This document shows positions 1 through 15,514 of a stretch of 64,000 bases of DNA, in pieces. This DNA comes from Prosapia bicincta (Eukaryota; Arthropoda; Insecta; Hemiptera; Cercopidae). The translations under genes were made by a program, and so were the position numbers. The notes beneath the pieces are model-generated. The model was not told the DNA's origin and ran no database searches. It was given only the letters and a program-made list of their open reading frames with translations. The first letter of the stretch is position 1. Every line of letters begins with the position of its first letter. The stretch spans positions 2,331,790-2,395,789 of the forward strand of contig JBAIZL010000063.1 in the NCBI GenBank assembly GCA_036971475.1, written 5' to 3'.

Positions 1-70
1 AAGTAGTTACCGGTTTATGCCTATATATTTGTTGTATTATGTTGTTTAAAGTTAGTTGTATTTTTTAAAT

Positions 71-113
71 ACCTCTGAAGATGATTGCTGGGCAATCGAA
101 ATGTACATAAGGT
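71..113 (+). ncRNA. hammerhead-like ribozyme motif, Penelope-type
   Basis: Helix I arms are ACCT (71-74) and AGGT (110-113). The core CTGAAGA is at 75-81. Helix II is GATTGC (83-88) with GCAATC (92-97), then GAA at 98-100. Helix III is the palindrome ATGTACAT (101-108) and the cleavage position would be A109. One extra nucleotide (T82) lies between the core and helix II. Penelope-like elements are known to carry minimal hammerheads in their terminal repeats. Self-cleavage of this copy is inferred. Confidence 0.65.
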
Positions 114-179
114 TTAAATAAATGTTATTTGTGGTTTAGAGGTTTTATTTATTTAAAAATAAACATTACGCCACAGTTG

Positions 180-850
180 CTTCAAACAGTTATGTATATA
201 CTTATGTCAGAATTACAATATAAGTGACAAAGTAGAAACCGAAATTATAATAAAAATTAGTGAATTATTATTTCGAAAAGCTATTAACATCAAGTGGCAT
301 ACACTGAAAGTCTTAAAAAAGTATATTTGAACTGAATTGGATGAATTGAAATTATTTTATTAAGGATTAACAATTTGAACGGGATATGTAAATAAATATA
401 TGTAGGGAGAATGTGAACTAATAGTAGGAATTGAAGACTGAAGTGGAAGACGACACGTATTAATATATATGAAATAATATTTGTTCACCTTGTGTAAATA
501 TCAAAGAGAAAATTAAGGCCGTACGATTGCAACGAAAAGCGTTAAATTAATCTGGATGAATGTGCTGACAATTATATAATAGTGGAAAATCCAAGCCAAG
601 GCATAAAGTGTCAAATCTACTTATGACCAACCTTGGTTCAAATGTAGCTGAGTAGGGAAATAAGCTTCTATTGAAATGATGTTTTATATAAATATGTAAT
701 TAAAAATTAAATATCAAACAAGTAATGTAAAAAAGGTCAATTCCTACTTGGGTCAACAAATGAAAATTATATTTTAGTTACTTTTATTAAATAATTACAA
801 TTGATATAAATACTTGAATACATATGTCAGACACACAATATTATGTGGCA
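180..850 (+). repeat. dispersed repeat family D, two partial copies
   Basis: Partial copies of the dispersed AT-rich repeat seen in full at 41085-41530. The stretch near 285-440 matches its 3' half (ATTAACATCAAGTGGCAT, then the GTGAACTAATAG tail). The stretch near 712-850 matches its 5' half (TCAATTCCTACTTGGGTCAA). There is no coding potential. Confidence 0.55.
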
Positions 851-900
851 AAGTAGAAATCGAAATTATATATTGTTATGTATTTTATATATAAATTAAC

Positions 901-950
<50 letters not shown>
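901..950. repeat. (TA)n microsatellite, left of foldback unit
   Basis: About 50 bp of pure TA. With the TA tract at 1208-1261 it brackets a palindromic Penelope-type unit, as if that unit had inserted inside one TA microsatellite. Confidence 0.85.
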
Positions 951-952
<2 letters not shown>

Positions 953-1018
953 GGTTTTCTTGTTTATTAATTTAAAACAACATAGGTTATTCAAATATAA
1001 GAATATTTAATAATTTAT

Positions 1019-1063
1019 ATCCAAAGCTTTTCGTTGGCAAACAGTACCAACATCATCAGGAAT
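1019..1063 (-). ncRNA. hammerhead-like ribozyme motif (left arm)
   Basis: Read on the minus strand: helix I ATTC/GGAT (one GU pair), core CTGATGA at 1053-1059, one extra T, helix II GTTGG/CCAAC, GAA at 1030-1032, palindromic helix III AAGCTT at 1024-1029, cleavage position T (1023). It mirrors the motif at 1117-1161. Confidence 0.62.
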
Positions 1064-1116
1064 GAAAATTACAATAATTATAATTACAATTATAAATTAT
1101 AATTATTGTAATTTTC

Positions 1117-1161
1117 ATTCCTGATGATGTTGGTACTGTTTGCCAACGAAAAGCTTTGGAT
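1117..1161 (+). ncRNA. hammerhead-like ribozyme motif (right arm)
   Basis: Helix I ATTC (1117-1120) with GGAT (1158-1161), core CTGATGA (1121-1127), one extra T, helix II GTTGG/CCAAC, GAA (1148-1150), helix III AAGCTT (1151-1156), cleavage position T1157. It is the inverted partner of the copy at 1019-1063. Confidence 0.62.
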
Positions 1162-1206
1162 ATAAATTAATAAATATTCTTGTATTTGAATAACCTATGT
1201 TGTTTT

Positions 1207-1207
<1 letters not shown>

Positions 1208-1261
<54 letters not shown>
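1208..1261. repeat. (TA)n microsatellite in family D tail
   Basis: About 54 bp of TA, followed directly by GTGAGAATGTGAGGTAGTAG, which matches the tail of family D (GAGAGTGTGAACTAATAG). The tract therefore sits at the same internal site as in other copies. Confidence 0.8.
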
Positions 1262-1266
<5 letters not shown>

Positions 1267-1640
1267 GAATGTGAGGTAGTAGTAGGAATTAAGAAATGAA
1301 GAAGAGTACGATATGTATATATACGAAACAATATTTTTTTCACCTTGTGTGAATGGTACAAGAATTAATTAAGGCTGTGAGATAACAATAAAAAAATTAG
1401 AATAATCCTTATGAATCTGGCGTTAATTATATAATAGTGTAAAATCCAAATAAAGTCTATGTCCAATTTGAGTTATGTGGCGTAGTAGGTAGTAAAACTT
1501 TTATTAAAATTTATTAAATGATATTTTATATACATATTTATTAACATATTATATTTACAAAATAGTAATTGCTCTTCATATTTTTTTTTACATCATTGCA
1601 TTTATTGTATTCTTTAAAGATCTAATTTTATACTGGAATA

Positions 1641-1646
1641 TTTATT
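1641..1646 (-). promoter_or_regulatory. candidate poly(A) signal of the PC4-like gene
   Basis: AATAAA on the minus strand, about 85 nt past the stop codon at 1730. The position suits a 3' end for the PC4-like gene, but such hexamers are common in AT-rich DNA. Confidence 0.4.
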
Positions 1647-1729
1647 AAACACAATGTTTTTCCTAAGATTTTAATTCGACAAAATATTTCAAAAACGTAA
1701 TAACCTAAAAACTCAACTCACGCTTTTCC

Positions 1730-5758
<4,029 letters not shown>

Positions 5759-5976
5759 ATTGGCTGTCCTAGAAGAGAAAACGAATAATTATTAGGCCTG
5801 CAGAAAACTAGACTAATTTTATATAATATTTACAATTAAAGATTCTCAGGGTATTGAAATTTAATTTTAATAGGGTGAATTAATTGGTTTATTGTAACGT
5901 TTCACATTTTTCCTTGGAATTTATCTTTATTTAAATATGTTATTTTACTTATTACAAAATTTTTATTTTTACTTAC

Positions 5977-6050
5977 CAGGGCTTCTAGTTCTACGTCACA
6001 GCTCAGGCAGGGACTGTCTGTCTGTGACGGCTTTCCAATCTTAAACATAG
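5977..6050 (-). other. candidate 5' exon of PC4-like gene
   Basis: Ends at a strong donor GTAAGT (5976-5971), with a possible acceptor CTAG near 6051. It contains an ATG (6046-6048) and 24 open codons: MFKIGKPSQTDSPCLSCDV then ELEAL, phase 0. Spliced to the exon at 5768 it would form a 54-codon upstream frame that stops. Spliced straight to 4138 it would be the true N-terminus. Confidence 0.35.
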
Positions 6051-6384
6051 AACTAGGTTACGCACGAAATAACCATTGGATGTTTAAAAATACAATAATA
6101 AACAATTTATTAATTAAGCACAAATTACAAATTGAACAAATGACAACCAATGTATCAAGTTATTTATACCAAAAATTACTGCCAACTATTCTTTTCATAT
6201 AGCAATTACATATTAAGTGTTCAAATTTATTTACCGAGAAGGTAGTTAGTTAAGTGTTCAAATTTATTTTAGAAATGAATATCCAAAGACGATTTCTACC
6301 GTTTATGTGTTAATTATTTATCTGTCAGAATTTAAGTTAGTTAAAATTAAAATACATTTCCTTTATTATACTCCAAAAACGTAC

Positions 6385-6480
6385 CTGGCTGTGCACACCA
6401 CTTGTATAACACTATAACATTTTATTTATCACTGCAAATCACTTTCGCGATAGGGGTACTTGAAAAAAAAAATACGAACA
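6385..6480 (-). other. possible noncoding first exon of PC4-like gene
   Basis: A minus-strand donor matching consensus, CAG then GTACGT, lies at 6385/6384. The upstream boundary is not visible and no long frame precedes it, so it would be 5' untranslated. Inference from one splice site only. Confidence 0.25.
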
Positions 6481-6559
6481 CTTACTATTTGGAACTCATG
6501 GAAAAAAGGTTCTGGCTTCTTCTGTACGTTGCATTAATAAACTGGTACCGGCCTTGACA

Positions 6560-7500
6560 TATTAAATTTTGATTAATGAATGCTTATAATTTTTTTAAAT
6601 CATGTCAGAAATTACTATCACTCGTGTCTCGTCCAAAGACTTTTTGTGAACTTATCAGCTGGATGGACGCGCGAAGCTCAGTTCTCATGCAACCCCCACC
6701 CTTATTTGTTCTTATATACATTTTTTATTGGTTCGTGCGGATCATCCCAATTTACGTCACATGGCGTGATCTGGACAATTTCCTTAACTTACCACCATCG
6801 TACAATACTTTACAATTTTGCCCGCTAGGGGCACCTTACTCCCTACGATAGATTACCAAGTGTTCACCAAGAAAACAAAAATTTTTCTATATTGGGCCTA
6901 TCTAATTATTAAATAAAAATTAAACATGTAAATGAATTTATATGTAACACCTAATTACTTAAGAGTGTTACATTATTACACTCAGATTTATTCTAAACGA
7001 ATGATTCTCTGATCAGCTGATTTTCATAATTCATACCTTTCTATGATTTCATACATCTCTTTAATGTTAATTTAGAGGTTATGTTTACAGTATGTCTCCT
7101 TTTAAATGATATTTTGCCTTTATCCTGTAAATTATTCAAGTCAGTTAACTACACACTTTGAAACAGATATTTATATTATTACAAATTCCATCTCAAAGAA
7201 CTGCACAGTATACATTCGAGTACAGTTTTCTGTCTTTCCTAACATTACAATATTTTCTTTTATTGACGGGTTTCGGAATTACTCCATTCTCAATTTTCAA
7301 ATATTGTTGTTCGCCTAAATCTTGAGCTCGTCTTTATATACTATTAACCATGCCCTCATTACCACTTGTAGACTTCGCTTCCTATTGGTGAACGGTACTC
7401 TTCTTCCGTTTAACGTCCGATTAATTATTATTTTTAACATTTTAAAATTATTAATTTCTTGAATACGAGATGTCAAGTGTAGGCCTGATAGTGGTGAGAG
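6560..7500. other. region upstream of PC4-like gene, no gene seen
   Basis: Contains short open frames near 6576-6851 and 7106-7318 without recognisable domains. It may include the promoter of the PC4-like gene, but no core element is convincing. Confidence 0.4.
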
Positions 7501-7504
7501 CGTG

Positions 7505-7535
7505 ACTAATCTATACTAATATATAAAAATCTAAT
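7505..7535 (+). mobile_element. Helitron-like 5' terminus motif
   Basis: TCTATACTAATATATAAAA resembles the 5' end of insect Helitron/Lep1-type elements, which often carry a GT microsatellite just inside. No 3' hairpin-CTAG end was identified, so this is a weak call. Confidence 0.3.
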
Positions 7536-7539
7536 GGTG

Positions 7540-7830
<291 letters not shown>

Positions 7831-8339
7831 AGCAGTATTTTATTTTTATTTTATTTTCAAATCTGAATAAACATGATGTTAGTGGAATTTAGGATCAAGA
7901 AAAAATAACTAACTAAATTACTGTAACTACAGTAACTAATATTTACTGCCTTTGACACTTCGGGCTTAGACTTGTCCACGTCCTAGTATTTAGAAGATTA
8001 ATAATATTCAAATACATTACAATATAACGTAAATATTTAAAAAAATATGTTTCAAAATATAAAAAATTGATTGGAAATCTTCAGAAACAGATTAGCTGCA
8101 CTGCCAGAGGTACATTACACGTAACTCTAGAGTTAGTTCTATGCTTACAGTAAGACGGAGGTAACTGGGCGATCTTGGCTAAGTAACTTGTCCACTTACA
8201 ATTCACAACATAGAAAAAGATCACTCACTACTGAAATTATAAGAATTGTGCTTGATCCCTTTAGAAATTAAAAACAAAATTTTCCTTTACTAGTTTTATA
8301 TTCAATCAAATTTTCAAATACACAGGCCCAGTACTGGCC

Positions 8340-8352
8340 TTTAGGGGGGGGG
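8340..8352. repeat. G homopolymer
   Basis: A run of about 12 G in a short GC-rich block (GGCCGCCGGCC follows) inside AT-rich DNA, probably the end of an old DNA transposon. Confidence 0.7.
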
Positions 8353-8554
8353 GGGCAGAAGAGAGGGCCGCCGGCCATTCAGGGGCGCAGAAGAGTTTTC
8401 ATAATTATAGAAAATTTCTTCAATAGATATTTGTAGGAACTAAAAATTAAGGGAAAATATATATAAAATAGAGAGTAGGTATGAATAAAAAATTTTGTTT
8501 TTTATTTCCTCCGGCAAAATTATTGTTTTTTAATTACTTCTATTAGTTCACAAA

Positions 8555-8556
8555 CT

Positions 8557-8623
<67 letters not shown>

Positions 8624-9045
8624 TATTCAAATTTTCGATCGTTAATAAAATACTTTTTATTCATCCACTCAAGAACAAATACATTTTTTTAGACTTGTAG
8701 TGGGTAAATGTTGATGTTAATACAGTTTTTTCAGATAATTATGCATTAATTAAATTTATTGCATTAATTTTATTTTTATATGGGAGAAAACTTTCACAGA
8801 AGGGTAAGGTATGCAATATAGTCATTTTGTCCTACTTGGGTTAAAATAAGTGATAACACGTGATTTCATATGACAGCTGATTTTATGTTACAGGTTATGT
8901 GGTAGAACAGCTGTTTTAACGGATAACTTATGTTACTTTATATAAATAACTAATTTCCTCTACATAAACTAATTGTAATTATTTAATAAAAAGTTGCTAA
9001 AATAAAATTTTTCTTTGTTGGCCAAAGTATAAATTGACTTTAATT
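8555..9045 (-). repeat. family D copy with TA microsatellite
   Basis: Minus-strand copy. The TA tract at 8558-8622 lies next to TCTTATTCAAATTTTCGATC, the reverse of the GATTGAAAATTTG tail, and is followed by the reverse complements of AACTGTATTAACATCAA, CAATATAGT and AACATAAAATCAGCTGT. Again the microsatellite is at the tail site. Confidence 0.65.

Positions 9046-9088
<43 letters not shown>
9043..9088. repeat. compound (TA)n(GT)n microsatellite
   Basis: TA repeats pass directly into GT repeats at the start of the family D copy. Confidence 0.9.
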
Positions 9089-9334
9089 TATACCCTTACA
9101 AGGACGCCGAATGAAATCTTACCCGACTAAATGCTAAAAACTAAGACCTGTCCTGCACATTCCACACAAACAAAATTTCTAAATCAAAGATACAAAAGTG
9201 GTGGCTTAACTAATAAAGTACATATTTAACAATTGCCTCATTTCTAGGTACTAGGAGTATCTGTGGCAAGTGTTAGAGATTATTGCATATTTTAAGAACC
9301 GAATTTTTGAAAAGTTAAACCAGATGGTCTAGTT

Positions 9335-9827
9335 CATGGGTTCCCAAACAAGGGAGCGTGAAGGTAAGTCGAGGGTGGTTGCGAGACCGGTGGAGTATAA
9401 GATAAATTCTCATTTACTCAAAATTCAAGTACACAATTTATTAACATTTAAACCTAAAACTATACCTCAGATTTTTTTTACATAGGTATTTTATTAGCCA
9501 TGGTTTTTAGAAAATTTAAATGAAATGTATGAATTCATAATATAGGTTTTCCTCAAATGCAACCTCAAATTGACATGCCAGTGAAAAAATGCAAGCTCAT
9601 CCATCTCACTAACAGATTTCCTCTTATCAGTTTAATATACCTTGCAAATTAAAACATGAAATTTTTTATCATGTTTCTTGTGAAAGTGCGTATAAATAAA
9701 TTATTTCAAATATATATGATATTTGTTTCTTCTTCATGTGCCCATACTATTTATTAATAGTGTAAAGGGGGGGAAGCTTTCGTTTAAATAAGGTGGGACG
9801 TTGTACCAAAATGTTTGGGAGCCTCTG
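9335..9827. mobile_element. hAT-type MITE with 8-bp target duplication
   Basis: The 493-bp element is flanked by identical GTCTAGTT at 9327-9334 and 9828-9835. Its ends are CATGGGTTCCCAAAC and, reverse-complemented, CAGAGGCTCCCAAAC. An 8-bp duplication with CA..G..CCCAAA ends is typical of hAT elements. It has no transposase. Confidence 0.75.
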
Positions 9828-9839
9828 GTCTAGTTGTTG

Positions 9840-10755
9840 CGGAAATAAACTTCTTAATTAGTAATATAACCAGGTTTAAACCTCCAAAACCAAGTTAGTA
9901 TTATAGTACAAGTACGTATAAAATTATTAAGAAAAGATAAACTCCTAAATTACAGTTATTTTCGATAAAAAAATTATATACTTTACCTAGATTTATTTTC
10001 GACACGAAAATTTCACGTATCTTATGCTCAAAACTTTAATTATTTTCGATTAATAACTATACATTTGTTTGGATCTAAAATTATCTTCAATGTTGTGACC
10101 ATCAAATTTTGTTCACGTCCATAAAAGCTAAATTGAACGGTGTGTGGAATAATTCATAGAAAGCGGCTCTTAATATTTTTTAAACCGACATAAATGTTTA
10201 AAATAAATATAGCTTGAGTGATAAGATAGATATTTCTTTATTCTCAGGTGGTTAAAACCCTGACAAAACAATGTACAGATAAACGCACGTAGCTCGGGAG
10301 CTTGGCTTTTTCAGTTGATTCCTTGTAAATTGACAGATGAACTGGCAGTTGTGTTGTGAAACACGGGGTCAGAGCACACGATAGATCTCTGAAAATACTA
10401 TTGTTTTTACACAGTGTACATTTTTTTTCAAGTCTCCTTTTAACATGACATTGTTTATTGTGGAAGGTTTTATACCCAATATTTTGTTTTATTTAACGAC
10501 TGCAGTTTAATTCAATTAAAATCGTTTACGTATAATGAAATTAGCCTATAATGTGTCTACTTGTGGGTTGGCTTGTGAACAACCAAATACCTTCTTCGGC
10601 CTTTTAATCCCTGGGTCCGGGCGTGGGCCTGAGTCATCTTTGCTGCAACTCTGCTTAAAAATTTATTTTGTTTCGCTTGAATATTGTCAATATGATTATA
10701 TAGACTATTAGAAACAAGCGTAATAATAGATAAGATAATACTGATATCAAAAACA
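9840..10755. other. no feature recognised
   Basis: AT-rich sequence without exon-like frames, RNA genes or repeats that I could identify. Confidence 0.4.
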
Positions 10756-10757
10756 AA

Positions 10758-11062
10758 TTTAATTATTGAAAATTCTATCAGAAAATCTCTGAGTTCTAAA
10801 GAAGATGGTAATAAAACGAAATAAATAACAAAAGCGAATTAAAAATATTGAAAATTGCATCAGAAAATTGCTAAGTTCCAAGAAAGATGGTAATAAAACA
10901 AAAATCGTAACAAAAAATATTGAAAATTGTATCCGAAAAATCCCTGAGTTCAAAGGAGAATGGTAATGGAAGAAAAATAATAAAATCAAATTAAAAATAT
11001 TGAATACTGTATCAGAAAATCCCCGAGTTCAAATAAAAAATTGTAATTAAAAATATTGAAGA
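10758..11062. repeat. tandem repeat, about 85-bp unit, 3-4 copies
   Basis: Each unit has AAAAATATTGAAAATTG, ATCAGAAAAT, C(C/T)GAGTTC and AGATGGTAATAAAA in order, diverged by point changes. The minus-strand frame at 10759-10989 is a by-product of the repeat. Confidence 0.75.
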
Positions 11063-12655
11063 ATATTTTTTCATTTCCAAAAATATTTGTTTATTTTCAA
11101 AATTAAATGGTGATATACAATTTAATATTTTTATAGCTTCAATCTATATAAAAAAACATATATTTAAATATTGGAGAAATCTTCTTTGCCGACATTTAAA
11201 CACAAATTAATTTTGGATCTCCCAATACTGTTACTATACAGATATATTTCAATACGCATGCTAATCAAATGAAAATAAACAATAACAAAAGCGAATATTG
11301 GAAAATCAGTTGTTATATTTTTATTTTAAAAATTAAACAATATTAAAATGTTTATCTTAGTACTATAACAGTAAATGCACAATAAATATCAGTGAAATAT
11401 AATATATTGGTTCACAAGTATATCTACTGTAATTATGCAAGTTACTGGACGAGCTTTAGGAAAACAAAAACATTAATGTAACTACTCGAACTTTTTATTA
11501 GAAAACAATATGTAAATATTCAAAGAAAAAAAAAATTTTTTGCAAATAAATATTTTAATCCTAAGTCATGTCCTACAATTCGCCAATTTTTAAAATATAT
11601 TTCTCAAAAACATTCACTGGTATAGAAAAGACATTTAGATATTTATTTTGATTTAAATCTGGGAGTGAGCTAAAGGGCCACATTTGCCCCTGGGTATGGA
11701 AGCCCATCTTTGAAATATATCATTTTGTTAACGATATTGAGCTACACAAAGTAAGATTACAGTACTTAGGCAGTAATTCTCTGAACTCGCACCCTGACCG
11801 AGAGATTAAAATATTGAGGCAGCAGGTAGAGTTGGTTGTCCAACCACCAGTGCACACACTATATTCAATCATTCTATTCACAAAGTGTCGAAATATTACT
11901 AAACTATTCCTACCCTAGATGGTTAATAATTCTTAGAATAACTATGTCAATAATATAGGTAAAGATGGTAATACAAGCGCCTACTTTCATTTTTATTAAA
12001 ATTAATTTTTTTTAATGGTTTTAACTAAATTTATGTTTAACTTTATCTATAACATTTGGTGAATATGTGTAAAAATTATTGAGTTGATTAAATACACATA
12101 AAGTAAAATAAAAATTAAAAAATCCTAACAAGTCATATTGTTGAAAAAATGTTCTGTGCTGGTATTACGAGCCCCTAGAGCCCTAGAGTAACTACATGGA
12201 AGCCAAGGTTACAAGAGATTAATCACAAATATCCATATATGAACGTTGTATTTTATTCGTTACAAAACCTTAATAGTGTATAGACCATATAAGTGGGAAA
12301 GCAAACAGAAAATAATTTATGTTCTGCAAAAATTACAAAGTATACTTTTTTCGGCCCCAGGACAGTAATTATGAACCCACATTTACCTACATGGCTAGTT
12401 ACCAACTTCTACTATATGAATTGTTCAATTTATAACAATACAACAATTTCAATCTTGTAGTAAAGATATTAGTATAGTGCAGTAACATGTGAAAAAACAA
12501 CAAAATTAGAAAATAAGGATAAAAATGTTTTAGTAGAAGAAAAAGAGGAAACTGTGCACCCTTTTAGTAAATGTCTATATTTTTAACACTCTTACATGAC
12601 TTAGAATTAAATTAAATTAAACATTACTCAATTCTAGCTAAATTGCTAACTTACA
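11063..12655. other. no feature recognised
   Basis: About 1.6 kb of AT-rich DNA. I see no exon with family similarity and no clear repeat boundary. Confidence 0.4.
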
Positions 12656-12682
12656 AACGCATCAAGTTTTAAGTATTTATTT

Positions 12683-12828
12683 CAAGAAGTAAGAAAAAAC
12701 TAATAACTTACTTTCTGACGCATTTTGAAACTGTTTCATTAATGAAACCTAACCTCATTCAAGTAGACGATTAGCTGACAGCTTTCGAAACGCATCAGCA
12801 AGTAAGTTATTAGTTTTTTCTTAGTTCT
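12683..12828. repeat. foldback repeat, Penelope-terminus related
   Basis: Arms AAAAAACTAATAACTTACTT and AAGTAAGTTATTAGTTTTTT are reverse complements and contain GACGCATTTTGAAAC and TTCGAAACGCATCAGC. The GAAACGC element recalls Penelope-type termini, but the ribozyme core is not intact. Confidence 0.55.
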
Positions 12829-13054
12829 TCAAATAATTACCTATGATTTAATCAGTAACCAACCAGATCAAATTACAACCAATATTTCTACAACAAATTA
12901 GTTTTAATATTTAATTTAGAAATATGTATTACTCTGAGGGTGTGCCAAAGCAGCGCATGAATGGTGCAAGTTGCAACATCAATATTTTTAGAGTTGCAGT
13001 TTTTTTGTCGAGGTTTTTGTATAAATTACACTTTTTTGTATTAACTTTTGTATT

Positions 13055-13430
13055 AGCAAAAAACCACTACTTATTGATTTATTCAGCAGACACGTTTCGC
13101 ACTAGATCAGCACATTATTCAATGCTGTGAATCATTGATATGACTGTTGCTCAGGTGTGTTGTGTTGGTGTGAGTCTGTGGTGTATTTCTCTAAATAACA
13201 AAACACACTCACAATCAAATACTATATTTGAGCACATAATTAACAACTACTCTATGAACAATGACACACCACAGAACAGAAATACACCACAGAGTCACAC
13301 CGACACAACACACCTGACCAACAGTCTTGTCAGTGATTCACTGCATTGAATAATGCGCTGTCTAGTGTGAAAAGCGTCTGCTGAATAAATCAGTAAGTAG
13401 TAAGTTTTTTGCCAAGTTAATACAAAAAGT
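13055..13430. repeat. long foldback repeat
   Basis: Arms of about 130 bp, from ACTACTTATTGATTTATTCA and TTGTGTTGGTGTGAGTCTGT on the left to their near reverse complements on the right, around a centre rich in CAC/GTG. Related sequence recurs at 16080-16220, 16540-16615 and 23940-24130. No protein is encoded despite small open frames on both strands. Confidence 0.65.
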
Positions 13431-13499
13431 GTAATCAATATTTTGGAGAAGATTTTATTACTTTTGTTATCCTAATAATTTTCAAGTCATTATTATTAT

Positions 13500-13695
13500 C
13501 CAGATTTTAACTTTTCCACTGATACCAAAAAGGTGAGGAATCTAAATATGATAAATTTAATGTTTTTATCAATTAGAGTGAGTTTACTAGGATAAAAAAA
13601 TGAAGGATTTTTGTTTATTTTAGTTTTATTTTGAATTTATCAGGCAATCAAAATCTAATACACAGCGATTTTAAATAGAAGGGCAATATATAACA
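13500..13695 (+). repeat. direct repeat, left copy
   Basis: Shares a diverged block of about 190 bp (TCTAAATATGATAAA, ATTTTTGTTTATTTTAGTTT, ATCAGGCAATCAAAATCTAA, AAGGGCAATATA) with 14735-14925. The two copies flank the jockey/GIY-YIG remnant. Confidence 0.65.
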
Positions 13696-14145
13696 GGCAG
13701 AACATTTAGGATCAAAGAGGAAGGGAAATATTCCAAAATTAAGTATATCAAACCAGGAGTACCCTAAGGTTGTGTACTGGATCCAGTACTCTACCTACTT
13801 TACACCTGTGATATTCCATCCACCCCAGAAGTAACCACAGCAATGTTTGCAGATGACACAGCATTGTTAGCAACTGACAAAGACATATCTACATCTACAG
13901 ACATATTCCAAGAGAGCAACACACAAATTCCTAGAATAGACTAATAATGGAAAATCAAACTGAATGAAGTGAAGTCAGTCCACATCAACTTCAAAAAGGT
14001 ATTGAAAGATTGGGATGGATGTTAACAGAATTATCATTTCTTATGAAAATAAAGCTAAATATCTAGGTATTAACCTAGGTGCTAAACTAAGATGGAAACA
14101 CCAAATCAAGAAAAAGAAGGAGGAATTAAATATCAAATATTTACA
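13690..14145 (+). pseudogene. jockey-like LINE reverse transcriptase fragment
   Basis: Conceptual translation across frameshifts shows the palm and thumb of a jockey-clade reverse transcriptase: a GVP.GCVL.PVLYLLYTCDI block near 13755-13815, the catalytic FADDTALLA motif near 13848-13875, the IKLNE.KSVHINF block near 13955-13995, and the KYLGI.LG..LRWK thumb motif near 14055-14100. The core motif PQGCVLGP is altered (GCVLDP) and several stops and shifts are present, so it is dead. Only about 450 bp of a normally multi-kilobase open frame remain. It runs directly into a GIY-YIG segment in the same orientation. Confidence 0.8.
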
Positions 14146-14147
14146 TT

Positions 14148-14500
14148 TATAATGCCGCTGGAGTTTACAAACTAACTTGCAGTTTGTGCCCCAGTTTCTA
14201 CATATTCCAGACAGGGAGGTCTTACAACACACGCTACCAAGAACATATAAACACACTAACAAACAATAATTACCAATCAAACTTCGCCGATCATCTCAAC
14301 TCCACAAAACACGACTACATAGACATAACATCTAACCTACAAATTCTTCATAAACAACACAGAAATAACCAACGTTACACAACCTAACAATACAAAATAT
14401 ACAGACACTTCAAACTACCCCCTACACACATACTCAATACACAATTACATTATAACTCACATACACTTTTTATATCATTGCTCCTAATACTCACAAAGTA
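14148..14500 (+). pseudogene. GIY-YIG endonuclease fragment, Penelope-type
   Basis: Translates as AAGVYKLTCSLCPSFYIFQT then GRSYNTRYQEHINTL and FADHLNSTKHDY. These are the GIY (here GVY), the C-x2-C pair, the YIG-type strand (YIF), the QTGR arginine and the HL....H segment of the GIY-YIG domain found at the C-terminus of Penelope-like retroelements. The frame later stops. Adjacency to a jockey RT suggests chimeric insertion or nested decay. Confidence 0.7.
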
Positions 14501-14734
14501 CACCCACCCCACCATAATTTCCCACCCCCACCCAATACCCTGACCTACGAAAACCTTGAGATCAGTTATGGTCTGAGTTGACAATGGGACACATCTTCCG
14601 AAACGGCTGTCCTCAACAAATATAAGTACTACTATAGGCAAGTTTGTAAATATTAACAAGTGTTTTTACAAGATAATGCAAGAAAAGTTAATGGTTGGTC
14701 TAATAAGACCAGTTAGAAAAAAATGTCAACTTTT

Positions 14735-14925
14735 CGACTGCTATCGAAAAAGAGAGAAATCTAAATATGATAAACTTAATGATTTTATCAAATAGAGTGA
14801 GTATACTAAGATAAAAAGTGAAAATGAAGATTTTTGTTTATTTTAGTTTTATTTCAAATTGATCAGGCAATCAAAATCTAAATGATATACTCGGCAACTT
14901 TACATACAAGGGCAATATAGCAAGT
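14735..14925 (+). repeat. direct repeat, right copy
   Basis: Partner of 13500-13695, with about 1 kb between them. This could be a segmental duplication, terminal repeats of a degraded element, or two insertions of one repeat. Confidence 0.6.
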
Positions 14926-15514
14926 TCAAAACTTTTGGTAAACAAGTATATTTCAGGGAAGCTTGCTGCAAAACCTTTTTTATAAGATTGGCACCTTTGA
15001 CTTGGAGTAACAGATTACAAATACCTAAAAACTTAGTGTTCTCAAAGTTATTATTTATTCTTTTGGAATTATAATTTAGTTTGTCAAAATTTAAATAATA
15101 GTCAGTAACATGTTTTAATGTTTTTTTTCATTGATCAGTTTATTTATAGTCCACAAAAAGACTTGGTGTAAGAATTTGAACGGTATAAGGTAAGATGTTT
15201 CAAGGTATAAATAGTCAATTATCGCCAAATTGTTTCTACCTAAATAGTATAAGTTATTACTGAGTTACATTAAAACATTTCTAATTTGAAGTCCAAAATT
15301 CTATAAATTTGTTATCTAAATTTTTGAACATAAATTTTATTTTATACAATTCAAAATAAGAAACTATCATAATATAAATCTAAGTATTTTTACCTAATGT
15401 TTCAATTTCAAAATTCTAAAATCTCATGTTCATGGTGGAACAAAAACTAGAAATATACATAAAATATAAATATAAAGTGTTTCAAAAAGCCATGTTTAAA
15501 ATCAGTATGAATTG

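Larger units (their letters stand above)
955..1207. repeat. palindromic Penelope-type terminal repeat pair
   Basis: Two arms of roughly 115-120 bp, 960-1078 and 1082-1207, are near-perfect reverse complements. Both contain TAACCTATGTTGTTTTAAA and the hammerhead-like block ending AACGAAAAGCTTTGG. The centre is an AATTATAATTGTAATTATAA-type palindrome. The layout fits inverted terminal repeats of a Penelope-like element with the body lost. Confidence 0.6.

Noticed and set aside
6576..6851. 91-aa frame upstream of the PC4-like gene
   Set aside because: Two overlapping frames of similar length, neither with a recognisable domain or splice context.
14450..14659. Minus-strand 69-aa frame
   Set aside because: Lies opposite the tail of the GIY-YIG remnant and shows no domain.
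13500..14925. LTR retrotransposon with two LTRs
   Set aside because: The direct repeats are diverged, only about 1 kb apart, have no TG..CA ends that I could fix, and enclose jockey and GIY-YIG fragments rather than gag-pol.
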